Of a stretch of DNA of 64,000 nucleotides, positions 55,559 through 63,831 are shown piece after piece (the stretch's first letter is position 1; each line of letters begins with the position of its first letter). The notes below the pieces were generated by a model. It saw nothing but the letters and a program-made list of their open reading frames with translations. It searched no databases and was not told where the DNA came from. Source of the DNA: Chryseosolibacter histidinae (lineage in GTDB: Bacteria > Bacteroidota > Bacteroidia > Cytophagales > Cyclobacteriaceae); the NCBI RefSeq assembly GCF_018598225.1, contig NZ_JAHESF010000007.1, positions 132,554 to 196,553 on the forward strand, written 5' to 3'. Position numbers and translations under genes: made by a program.

Positions 55559-56671
55559 ATGAGAAAGAACATTTCGTGTTTGTTAATGGCGATGATGGTG
55601 GTGCAATCCGCCTTTTCACAAAATTGCGCACAGGCAACACTGGCGCAAAAGCAGGGTGAATGGAAAGAAGGCGTTAAAGGACCTGCATCGGGCATAACAT
55701 CTGCAGATTTAACCAGAGAGAAAAGCGTTGTGGCTGCCCTGCATGCCATGATTAAATCGAAGTATGTACCGATGGGTGTGAGCGCTGGGTTTAATGGCGT
55801 TTACTCAGCCGCGCAGTCAGCCACTCCGGTGAACACCTATGGTTATAACATTATACCCTTGAACTACTTCTGCGATGGAAGCGCCTTAAAGACAGCGCAT
55901 GAAACCTCAACCTACTTTCAGATCGGAGTTAATTTTTTTGATGCTGAAATCTATGACGAGGCGCAGGGTGACCGGGCGATGGCCGAAGGCTTTAACACGA
56001 TACCAGATATGCCCCGCGAAAAAGATGGCTACTACTATTTTAAGGAAAAAGATGTCTCGCTGGGATTTGGCTTGCCTGGTAAGAGTCGCCTGTGGCTGAT
56101 CACTTACCCCGGAAAGCTTCCATTCAGCTACGTCAGCAAAAAGGAATTCCTTGAAAAAAGAAAAAGCATTTTGGCAGCAGACATGCTTGCATCGGCATCT
56201 GGCTTTACTGACGTGCTCAAAAGAATAGAGATCGAGAAAAGCTTTAAGGAGAAAGAGTACAAGAATGATCCGGAGAAACTAAAACAGTATTTGAAAATGG
56301 ATTATCAGCCCACCAAAGAACGGTATGAAAAACTGGTGGCCGACAATGAGAAAAACTACAAGCCCGCACTCGCTAAAATTGAGTCCCTGTTAAAAATGAC
56401 ACCTGGTGAGCTGAGTCAGCCAGCGATTGTAAAGCAGGACCCTGCTGATCATCTATCGTATCTTTTTACGGATGATGATGATCCTTTCGGCAAAGTGCTG
56501 ATCAAGCCCAACCCGGCGTACTTTGATAAAAAATTGCCCCGGTCCTCGCCTCAATTCTTTTCTGTGTACGTGACCGGTGATCACAAAGAACCCATCGCCG
56601 CGAAAGCCATGACCGATATCATCAAAGCTGTTGACTTTGTGGCGTTGAAAAACATGCTCGGAAAGTTATGA
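55559..56671 (+). CDS. unrecognised secreted protein (370 aa)
   Basis: The signal peptide (about 1-21) ends SAFSQ. The mature protein mixes strand-rich parts (VNFFDAEIYDEAQG, GYYYFKEKDVSLGFGLPG) with a long charged helix (about 195-290) and has no motif I can name. Its start codon lies 7 bases after the stop of the 709-residue gene, and its stop overlaps the next start by 4 bases (ATGA), which shows tight translational coupling. By context it is part of a three-protein secreted system of unknown role. Confidence 0.75.
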   Translation: MRKNISCLLMAMMVVQSAFSQNCAQATLAQKQGEWKEGVKGPASGITSADLTREKSVVAALHAMIKSKYVPMGVSAGFNGVYSAAQSATPVNTYGYNIIPLNYFCDGSALKTAHETSTYFQIGVNFFDAEIYDEAQGDRAMAEGFNTIPDMPREKDGYYYFKEKDVSLGFGLPGKSRLWLITYPGKLPFSYVSKKEFLEKRKSILAADMLASASGFTDVLKRIEIEKSFKEKEYKNDPEKLKQYLKMDYQPTKERYEKLVADNEKNYKPALAKIESLLKMTPGELSQPAIVKQDPADHLSYLFTDDDDPFGKVLIKPNPAYFDKKLPRSSPQFFSVYVTGDHKEPIAAKAMTDIIKAVDFVALKNMLGKL

Positions 56672-58041
56672 AAACAAACGTCTTGTCAATTTCTCTCTGC
56701 CTTATCACGCTCGTATCCTACGCGCAGGAGACTTTCGATCTGGCCACCTACACCATCCCTGCTGGCTGGCGAAAGGTCAATAACACTGCTACGGTGGTCG
56801 GTTATGCTATCACCAACAATCAGCGAGGCACGTACGCGCAGATCGTCATTTATTCCAGCACAACAAGTAAGGGGAGCTTACGGGCCGACTTTGAAAGCGA
56901 ATGGCAGGAGCTGGTTGTAAAACCCTACAAGCCAACCGTAGCGGCCCAGTTGACGCCGGCAGAATCGAGCAGTGGATGGGACGCGCAAGCCGGGGCAGCA
57001 CCCTTCGAATTCAACGGCGCGCAATCGGCAGCCATGCTGGTAACAGCAACCGGTTATGGCCGATGCATGAGTATTGTTGTTGTCACCAACACCAGTGACT
57101 ATGAACAGGAGGTTCAAAATTTTTTGGAATCTGTTGACCTGTCAAAACCCCTGGATAATCAGCAGACCGTTGCCAACAACAATCTTCAACAACCTGAAAA
57201 GGCTGTATCTCTATCGGCAGGAAAAGGATCGTATCACTTTTCAACCAGCAACTTTGATGACGGCTGGGTGAGCACCGTTCAGGAAGACTGGGTGCAGGTG
57301 ACCAAGGGAAATATCCGGGTACTGCTTCATTTCAATTCCAACAAAGTGGATGTATCGAGCGCTGATCACGCCACCATCTCAAACAATGCCTGGAACACGC
57401 TGGCCGCGCCACGCTACAGCAATCTCGCAAACTATCATGCGCTTGGTGCAACGCTGAGCTATGAGCGGCCTTCACTGATCTCAGGCGACGTTACTGATAA
57501 CCAATCGGGCAAACGTGTGTTTGTTGCGCTGTTCAAAAAAGGAAAAAGCGGATGGATTGAAATTATCTGTCCTGACAAACCAACTTTTGTCAACACTTTT
57601 GGCGTAGATGGCAGCAAAGTAGATTATTACGCAGAAGACAATATCTGGAATGCGCTATTGACATTACCTGGCTACAACAAGTTTGCTGTTGACGCTGGTG
57701 ACCTGCATGGAACATGGTCATCGGGTTTTACGGGTGCTACGCAATATGTAAACGCCATCACGGGAGCCAATGCGGGCATGGATAGTTATTCGTCCAGCGA
57801 AAAATTCGAGTTCGGGCCGGGACGGAGTTACCAATGGAATGCGAGCTCAGCCAGCGGCATGGTGGGTAATCTCAAATTTCAAGGCGCAAAATCAAACGGC
57901 ACATTCTCATTGCCCAACCACTGGCAGGTTTCTTTTTCAGATATTGAAGGCAAGCCCAAAACCTACAATGCATTTTTTTCATGTGTGAAGGGTGGCCGAA
58001 TACTATGGCTGGGCGAAACCGGTTACGGCAGGGTGGATTAG
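56668..58041 (+). CDS. unrecognised secreted protein, last of a three-gene cluster (457 aa)
   Basis: The signal peptide (about 1-19) ends SYAQ. The first third is a domain with FDLATYTIPAGWRKVNNTATVVGYAITN, a fold seen in secreted proteins that share a YTxPxGW start. The centre repeats a FSTSNFDDGWVSTVQEDW pattern. The last third has a lipocalin- or calycin-like strand series (GTWSSGFTGATQYVN, KFEFGPGRSYQWNASS, GAKSNGTFSLPNHW). I recognise no family by name. It shares a 4-base overlap with the gene before it. Its stop is followed after 26 bases by the convergent EthD-like gene. Confidence 0.75.
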   Translation: MKTNVLSISLCLITLVSYAQETFDLATYTIPAGWRKVNNTATVVGYAITNNQRGTYAQIVIYSSTTSKGSLRADFESEWQELVVKPYKPTVAAQLTPAESSSGWDAQAGAAPFEFNGAQSAAMLVTATGYGRCMSIVVVTNTSDYEQEVQNFLESVDLSKPLDNQQTVANNNLQQPEKAVSLSAGKGSYHFSTSNFDDGWVSTVQEDWVQVTKGNIRVLLHFNSNKVDVSSADHATISNNAWNTLAAPRYSNLANYHALGATLSYERPSLISGDVTDNQSGKRVFVALFKKGKSGWIEIICPDKPTFVNTFGVDGSKVDYYAEDNIWNALLTLPGYNKFAVDAGDLHGTWSSGFTGATQYVNAITGANAGMDSYSSSEKFEFGPGRSYQWNASSASGMVGNLKFQGAKSNGTFSLPNHWQVSFSDIEGKPKTYNAFFSCVKGGRILWLGETGYGRVD

Positions 58042-58067
58042 CAGTGCCGCCTGATATTGAAACAGCG

Positions 58068-58475
58068 CTACTTTACCACCTCACTTACCAGAATTACAGG
58101 GGCAATATTCGTGTAATTTGCGATGTCGGCTCTTATTGCATCTCTGTTCGGAGCGATTGACGCCTGATAATCGGCAAGGTTCTTCACATAAAATATTCCA
58201 ATGGCCACATAGGGTAATGGTTGGTTCGGAATACCGCTTGCCAGGCCTTTTTCAATGGTGTATTTCACCAGATTGGATCCCAGAAGCCCTGCTACCATCG
58301 GCATGTGCTTGGTTTCATAATATTCCATGTTGAAGGTCTTGCCTTCTCCGGCAGGGTACATGACGGATACTTTGATCAATCCTTTTTCATCACCTTTCGG
58401 GGACTGCTTTTTCTGACCAAAAGTGGTAAGGCATGCCATAAGCACTAAAAACAATAAAACGATTCCAGATTTCAT
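58068..58475 (-). CDS. secreted EthD-like protein (135 aa)
   Basis: The signal peptide (about 1-20) ends TTFGQ and is followed by a lysine-rich spacer. The mature part has the EthD pattern: IKVSVMYPAGEGKTFNMEYYETKHMPM, where Y-x-x-x-H-M is typical of the dimeric alpha/beta ferredoxin-like fold, then PYVAIGIFYVKNLADYQAS. EthD proteins are small and linked to oxidative degradation of ethers, but most members are uncharacterised. ATG at 58475 is used; a longer frame to 58559 would lack the signal peptide at its start. It is divergent from a LysR gene with a strong dyad between the two. Confidence 0.78.
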   Translation of the reverse strand: MKSGIVLLFLVLMACLTTFGQKKQSPKGDEKGLIKVSVMYPAGEGKTFNMEYYETKHMPMVAGLLGSNLVKYTIEKGLASGIPNQPLPYVAIGIFYVKNLADYQASIAPNRDAIRADIANYTNIAPVILVSEVVK

Positions 58476-58561
58476 AAGAGCTTCTTTTGAGTTTAGAATG
58501 ATAAGATCTGCGTTCGAAACTTGATGCTCCAAATATCTGAACAAGGGCTTTATTCGCAAAA

Positions 58562-58595
58562 CGGTATTTTTCGATTATATTAATCGATAATACCG
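58562..58595. promoter_or_regulatory. nested dyad, likely LysR operator
   Basis: CGGTAT (58562-58567) and ATACCG (58590-58595) enclose CGATTA (58572-58577) and TAATCG (58581-58586), all centred near 58579. The lysR start is at 58604 and the EthD-like start at 58475. LysR proteins typically bind such dyads between themselves and a divergent target. Confidence 0.65.
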
Positions 58596-58603
58596 ATTTA
58601 GCA

Positions 58604-59482
58604 ATGGAACTGAGACAGCTTAAATACTTCATTAAAGCGAAGGAATTATTGAATTTCACCGAGGCTGCGAAGATCCTGAACATCAGTCAAAGTACGCTAT
58701 CACAGCAGATCAAACAACTTGAAGACGAGCTGGATGTGCTGCTGTTTAACAGGATCGGCAAACGAATCATTCTTACCGAGGCGGGCGAAATGTTCAGTGA
58801 ATATGCGCAGCAGAGTATCAACAGGGCTAATGAAGGGCTGCTGCTGTTAAAGGACCTGAATGATCTAAACACAGGAAAGATCACGATTGGTGTGATCTAC
58901 TCCATGCGCATTCCTTTTGCCAAAGCATTGATACAGTTTGCCAAGCAGTACCCCGGGGTAAAAGTCCAGGTTGTTTTTGGCACCACGAAAGACCTGCTCG
59001 AAAAACTCGACCTGCATCATTTTGACTTTATATTGACCTTTCTTGATGAAAAATCGAAACAGCCTCACCTGAAATACCAAACACTTTTAAAATCGAATAT
59101 GGTATTGGTAACGGCCAAAAAATCAGCGCTGGCCAGCAAAAAAAGTATTTCTCTAAAGGAAGTGGCCACGCTTCCACTGGCTTTGCCGTTCAGTGGCTAT
59201 AGCACCATTCAATTTTTTGTGGAATCGTTCCGTCAGAAAAAGCTGCATCCCAATATCTGTATGGAGATAAATGACATCCCTACTTTATTTGAAGTTGTAA
59301 AAACCGGTTATTGGCACACCATCCTCAGCGAAACCAGTGTAAACGATCCACAGGTGCTGGGCGTGCCGATCCAGGGAAAAAACATGAGACGAACGATCAT
59401 GATCGTCTCTCTCAAAGACGCTTATGAAAAGAGGGCCGTGAAAGAATTTTACGAAGTATTGACCAGGATCCAGATCCAATAA
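58604..59482 (+). CDS. LysR-family transcriptional regulator (292 aa)
   Basis: The N-terminal winged helix is canonical: MELRQLKYFIKAKELLNFTEAAKILNISQSTLSQQIKQLEDELDVLLFNRIGKRIILTEAG, listed here only by its ends (residues 1 to about 60). The effector domain (about 90-290) opens ITIGVIYSMRIPFAKAL and has the two-lobe pattern with MVLVTAKKSALASKKSI. It resembles the CynR group of LysR proteins in size and order. The divergent EthD-like gene and the dyad at 58562 make that gene the likely target, together with autoregulation. The effector is unknown. Confidence 0.92.
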   Translation: MELRQLKYFIKAKELLNFTEAAKILNISQSTLSQQIKQLEDELDVLLFNRIGKRIILTEAGEMFSEYAQQSINRANEGLLLLKDLNDLNTGKITIGVIYSMRIPFAKALIQFAKQYPGVKVQVVFGTTKDLLEKLDLHHFDFILTFLDEKSKQPHLKYQTLLKSNMVLVTAKKSALASKKSISLKEVATLPLALPFSGYSTIQFFVESFRQKKLHPNICMEINDIPTLFEVVKTGYWHTILSETSVNDPQVLGVPIQGKNMRRTIMIVSLKDAYEKRAVKEFYEVLTRIQIQ

Positions 59483-59522
59483 CGTGATGTTCATTAAGCA
59501 TCGGTATACTATCCGCAATCAG

Positions 59523-61085
59523 TTACGATGAAGAGACAACGAGTTTTACATCATCGGATCTGACAGCCCCTTTGTTGTCTTTTATCGTTAACCTGAAATA
59601 GTATGTGCCAGGAACGAGGTTGGAAACCCAAAGCTTGGGTGTGTTGGTATGGCTCAGCGGCACGGCGGGACCGGATAACTTCTGCCACTGATAGGAGGTG
59701 ATGTAACCGTCTTCATCCGATGCTTTTCCTACCAGGGTGATCCCGGGGTTGGAGGTTCTCTGGTCTGGTCCGGCGCTCACGTGAGGCGCAACATTCCCCG
59801 AGGTCACCACTAATTTCATGTCATCATGCCTGGTGGTTCCCTTATTGTCAGTTACCATGAGCCTGAAGTAATAGGTTCCTCCTGCAAGATTTGAGACCCA
59901 CAGCTTCGGCGTGGTGGTGTTGCTCAATGAAACGTTAGGGCCAGAAATTTTTGTCCATTTGTACGCGGTGATATGGCCATCGGGATCTGATGCCTTGCCA
60001 ACAACGGTAAATCCCGGGTTGGCCGTTGTTTTATCCGGCCCTGCACTTACAACGGGTGGCTTATTCGCACTTGCCGCCACCACGATGACCTTTGCATCGT
60101 CATATTTTGTTTCGCCCTTGTTATCTTTCACCGTGAGCCTGAAATTATAGGTGCCTTCCTTTAAACCTGAAAGGTGAAGTTTTGGCGCCGACGTTCCGCT
60201 CATGGATACGGTGCCACCCGAAAGTTTACGCCATGAATACGAAGTGATGCTGCCGTCGGCGTCGCTGGCAGATCCCTGGAGATCTGTAGCACTGGAGGGA
60301 AGGGTCAGTTTTTTGTCGCCACCGGCAGATACAACGGGGGCCTTATTGGTACCTGGCGATGAGGCGCCGTTTCTGAAACCCAGCATCCAATCTAACGCTG
60401 TAGTCTGTTTATAAACTTTATCCCAGATCAGGTGGCTCATGCCGGGGAAGATGGTAAACTTTGCCAGCGGCGATGGCTTGGGCGACGATCCGTTCAAAGC
60501 ATTGATCATGTTTTGCGTGACCTTGTAGGAGACCGTATGATCTTTGTCGCCATGAAATGCCCAGACCGCAACATCGTGAGACGCGATCTTGCCGGCAGCA
60601 CCCAGGGTATTATAGCCACTGCAGATGGGCAGTATGGCAGCAAATGTTTCGGGATGTGTTCCGGCCACAGACCATACACCGCCTCCGCCGAGGCTCAGGC
60701 CCGTGAGGTATATTCTAGACTCGTCTATTCTCAGGTTTTTTCTGACATGGTTGAGAACCTGCATCACATAGTCGCCCGTCCATTTACCCATGCTGGTCTT
60801 CAATTGTGGGGAGATGAGGATGAACGGATACTGCTGTCCGTATTTTACATATTTCGGAAGGCCCACATTGGCCACCCGCGAGACATCGGCAAGTGAATTT
60901 CCCTTTTCTTTAACACCGTGCAGTGAGATCACCACCGGATACTTGCCCGAACTGTTCTTATAACCTTGCGGCAAATACTCGAGGTATCCGATACCGTTGG
61001 AAGTTAATTTAGCTGTTTGTTGTGCTGAGGCGCTGGTAAAAAGCATTATCGCTGCCAATGCCAAAAGGTAAGTTCTTGTACTCAT
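59523..61085 (-). CDS. secreted esterase with three PKD-like domains (520 aa)
   Basis: The signal peptide (about 1-21) ends SASAQ. The alpha/beta hydrolase domain (about 25-245) has HGVKEKG near the oxyanion hole, the nucleophile Ser131 in YLTGLSLGGGGVW, an acid in AFHGDKDHTV (Asp180 or Asp182) and His218 in FPGMSHLIW. It resembles secreted prolyl-oligopeptidase-like or feruloyl-esterase-like enzymes. Three PKD/REJ-like domains follow at about 250-335, 345-425 and 435-520, each with SAG.D..... and YxFRLTVxDNKG. PKD domains are common on polysaccharide-degrading enzymes, so plant or algal glycan esters are possible substrates (inference). Confidence 0.85.
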   Translation of the reverse strand: MSTRTYLLALAAIMLFTSASAQQTAKLTSNGIGYLEYLPQGYKNSSGKYPVVISLHGVKEKGNSLADVSRVANVGLPKYVKYGQQYPFILISPQLKTSMGKWTGDYVMQVLNHVRKNLRIDESRIYLTGLSLGGGGVWSVAGTHPETFAAILPICSGYNTLGAAGKIASHDVAVWAFHGDKDHTVSYKVTQNMINALNGSSPKPSPLAKFTIFPGMSHLIWDKVYKQTTALDWMLGFRNGASSPGTNKAPVVSAGGDKKLTLPSSATDLQGSASDADGSITSYSWRKLSGGTVSMSGTSAPKLHLSGLKEGTYNFRLTVKDNKGETKYDDAKVIVVAASANKPPVVSAGPDKTTANPGFTVVGKASDPDGHITAYKWTKISGPNVSLSNTTTPKLWVSNLAGGTYYFRLMVTDNKGTTRHDDMKLVVTSGNVAPHVSAGPDQRTSNPGITLVGKASDEDGYITSYQWQKLSGPAVPLSHTNTPKLWVSNLVPGTYYFRLTIKDNKGAVRSDDVKLVVSSS

Positions 61086-61345
61086 GCAAAAGGCTCAGGT
61101 TATATGTAAAGCACTGCGTGAAAACTTTACACGTGTTTGGATTAAAAATAAATGAAGAATGGAGGTTCAGAAAAACATGCGCATCATGATAACACGACCC
61201 GGAGTCATGCTGCACAAAAAAACCAATAGCATGTTTTCATTGAGTTTGCATATCCCGCCATGGATAGCCGCCGCACACGATCTCTTCAATTGAAACGTAA
61301 AAGAGTTTAAATCAGCAGGCTAACCCAAACGTTCGCTGGTGAGTG

Positions 61346-62560
61346 TCAGTATAGTTCGGGGACTTGTAGTGAGAGGCGATCCGGATATTTTCGTTTTGTT
61401 ATGCCTTCATATGCGAGCGCAATAAGCTCCCAAAACGCCGACCTGGGCAGTGGCAACAGGTTGTAGCATGCATATATCAGTGCGTAAACACCGGTAATTG
61501 TCCAGAGTTGTATTGTGGGTCCATTTGCAATACCGATAGGCCCACTAAGGCTTTGCTTCGGTGCCAGCACCCCTGATATAATTCTGCCGAATGCAATAAC
61601 GTTTGTTTTCAGTGTAGTGAATGCCCGCGCCGGACCCATCCACAACGCTTGTAATAAAGAATTTCTTTTTTCCGTGTATGCTATGGATGGATTCCACTGA
61701 ACGCCGATCACGCTTTGATGGCCGGGGAAAACTTCAAGTGTAAGCGTTTGCGTGCTATCGGGTGTTTTTCGTTCTATTGTCAGCAAAACTTTTTCTTCGT
61801 CGATTTTTTCTTTCAATACACTTGTCACCTCTTTGATGTACGTTACGGGCTTGTCATTTACCATGGTTATTCTGTCACCTGGTTTTATTCCTGCCTGGTC
61901 TGCCGGCGAGTTGGAAACGACCTTTAATACCTCGGCTGGTATTCGGGGGTAGATAAACGGATCACCGCGACGATTCAGACTTTCAGCGAGGCCCTGGAGC
62001 TTGATCTCGATTTCTTTTCCATCGCGCAGCACGGTATACGAAACTTCCGGCGCTGTTATTAACCCGGGGCTGATGAGGTCCTGAAATGTTTCGTAGTCTT
62101 TTCCATTCACGGCCACAATTTTATCACCCGGCACGAAGCCAGATTGCATAGCCCATTCTGAAGGCTCAATGCCGTGTTTGTTTACTTCTTCTTTGGAAAT
62201 GACGTAGTCGGGTGTGAAATATGCCAGCGCCGTAAAGATCAATATTGCAGAAAGGATCAACCCGATGGCCCCACCCAGCGTGGCTACAAACCTTCTGAAT
62301 ATGCCTTCACCAAAAAACTCCCACGGATATTTCATCCGCTGTCCATCATTGGTTATGGTATAAATCGGTGACAGCATCACAATCGGTATATACACTCCGA
62401 TATGAAATGTTGTTTGCCGGATGGTGAACCTGATAAACTTTTTCCCGTAGCCAAGGAAGTAATGCGTTTCGGCCACATTGAGCCAGATGGAGATGGCGAA
62501 GAATGCGGTGAGGTAAAACAGGTTGAGCAGGGCTAAAGAGAGGAGAATCTGAGGGAGCAT
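61346..62560 (-). CDS. M50/RseP-like protein with two PDZ domains and lost metal site (404 aa)
   Basis: An N-terminal membrane helix contains NVAETHYFLGYGKKFIRFTI, which aligns with the HExxH helix of RseP proteases but keeps only the last His (residue 33). A second helix (about 90-112) and two PDZ domains follow (about 130-200 with GFVPGDKIVAVNGKDYETF, and about 205-285 with SPADQAGIKPGDRITMVNDKP). Near the C-terminus NLLPLPRSAFWELIALAYEG matches the RseP motif NxLPxPxLDGG, but LDGG is replaced by RSAFWE. With both metal motifs gone, site-2 proteolysis is very unlikely. It is the second gene of an operon with a secreted DUF4412-like protein. Confidence 0.75.
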   Translation of the reverse strand: MLPQILLSLALLNLFYLTAFFAISIWLNVAETHYFLGYGKKFIRFTIRQTTFHIGVYIPIVMLSPIYTITNDGQRMKYPWEFFGEGIFRRFVATLGGAIGLILSAILIFTALAYFTPDYVISKEEVNKHGIEPSEWAMQSGFVPGDKIVAVNGKDYETFQDLISPGLITAPEVSYTVLRDGKEIEIKLQGLAESLNRRGDPFIYPRIPAEVLKVVSNSPADQAGIKPGDRITMVNDKPVTYIKEVTSVLKEKIDEEKVLLTIERKTPDSTQTLTLEVFPGHQSVIGVQWNPSIAYTEKRNSLLQALWMGPARAFTTLKTNVIAFGRIISGVLAPKQSLSGPIGIANGPTIQLWTITGVYALIYACYNLLPLPRSAFWELIALAYEGITKRKYPDRLSLQVPELY

Positions 62561-62592
62561 GGTGAGGGTAAAATGAAAAGACGTTACAATTT

Positions 62593-63228
62593 TTAATATG
62601 GACTTTTTTCCAGTTTGCTGTCTGCCGGCAACTCAAAAAATTTGTCTTCAAGCTTCATCGGAACAATTTCTATTGCCGAGCTCTCTACGGTAAATTGAGG
62701 ACTATCGATGATCATTTTCAATGGCAACGCGCTGGTTCTTGACGTCACTTCATTCCAGTTTCCGAATTTATGTTTTTCAAATAGTTTAGGATCTACTTTC
62801 AGCTTTGAGCTGTAATAGTATTTTTGAACACCGCTCTTGCATGTTAAAATGAGCTCGTCACACGGATGCCCTAAAATGTTTGCCACTCCTTTATTGATTT
62901 CTGCCTTGATCACTTCGTCAGCATTGACGGAACCGTCGTTCCATAATACGGATTGTGAGCTTGACATTTTGCTGTACAATTTATTGTCTTTATTGCTATA
63001 GAGTTGCCATTGAAAGAGTGTGCCATTTCCTGAAGACCTGTAATTTCCGCCTTTAATGAAATACTCCTGCGTTGTGCCCATCATTGCGCTAAACTGCTCA
63101 TTTGTAACGTTGGGGATCTTGCTCTTGTAGTTGTTTTTGTAAACCACTTTTCCCTCGAAATTTTGTCCATACGTGAAGGAAACAGTTATCAGCAGTAATA
63201 CCAGTAGTTTTAGCGTTCTCATTGCCAT
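62593..63228 (-). CDS. secreted DUF4412-like / GLPGLI-type protein (211 aa)
   Basis: The signal peptide (about 1-21) ends SFTYGQ. The mature part begins NFEGKVVYKNNYKSKIPN and carries a YFIKGGNYRSSGNG strand, a KAEINKGVANILGHPCDELIL core and KYYYSSKLKVDPKLF. These are features of the DUF4412/GLPGLI class of secreted beta-rich proteins in Bacteroidota, which have no known activity. The start could be the Met at 63228 or two codons later. It lies 32 bases before the pseudoprotease gene on the same strand, so the two are probably co-transcribed and may interact at the membrane. Confidence 0.7.
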   Translation of the reverse strand: MAMRTLKLLVLLLITVSFTYGQNFEGKVVYKNNYKSKIPNVTNEQFSAMMGTTQEYFIKGGNYRSSGNGTLFQWQLYSNKDNKLYSKMSSSQSVLWNDGSVNADEVIKAEINKGVANILGHPCDELILTCKSGVQKYYYSSKLKVDPKLFEKHKFGNWNEVTSRTSALPLKMIIDSPQFTVESSAIEIVPMKLEDKFFELPADSKLEKSPY

Positions 63229-63445
63229 TGATTTATTGATCTGATGTGTCGAAAATTGCATCCAATGTTTGCATTTGCCAGGTGACCATTAATAGAGACA
63301 TCTCATATTTCAGCGCACTCACCCATCGCTGTCCGCAAACGTTATTGCAAGATAACATTTTTACTTTCACTGGTTTGTGCAACACGCTGCTGACATAGGG
63401 CTGTCACCCGGGCCTGGCACCTTTGTAAGGTCAACCAAAAAAATT

Positions 63446-63811
63446 ATGACGACACAGGAAACAGCAGCCCGTTATCACGAATTGATCTTGCAACGGAAAT
63501 TTATCGAAATCCAGGATACGCTCTACGACGAAAACATCGTTTGCCAGGAGCCCGAAAAAGCAACCTTGATGGGAATGCCCGTTTTTACGCATGGGCGGGA
63601 AGCCATGAAAGCAAAAGGCATCGCACGACGGGCTACGATCGAAACCATGCACAGCTATGCCTGCACCGAACCGATCGTGGCGGGTGAATTTTTCAGTGTG
63701 GTTCTTAAACAGGAGGTCACGTTCAAAGGCAAGCCACGGGTTGCCATTGAAGAAGTTGGGGTCTTTCATGTAAAGGATGGAAAAATTATCAAAGAGCAGT
63801 TCTTTTATTGA
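63446..63811 (+). CDS. SnoaL/NTF2-like protein (121 aa)
   Basis: The length and strand order fit the NTF2-like superfamily in its SnoaL-type branch: ETAARYHELILQRKFIEIQDTLYDENIVCQEP is the first helix-strand unit, then GREAMKAKG, then a run of strands ending VGVFHVKDGKIIKEQFFY, the typical last strand with the K-I-x-E-Q-x-F-Y pattern. Such proteins are small cytoplasmic enzymes or binding proteins of diverse roles. The ATG at 63446 is used because the longer frame to 63377 adds unrelated residues. It is convergent with the DoxX-like gene. Confidence 0.8.
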   Translation: MTTQETAARYHELILQRKFIEIQDTLYDENIVCQEPEKATLMGMPVFTHGREAMKAKGIARRATIETMHSYACTEPIVAGEFFSVVLKQEVTFKGKPRVAIEEVGVFHVKDGKIIKEQFFY

Positions 63812-63831
63812 GCCAGCTCCTCTTGCCCTCT

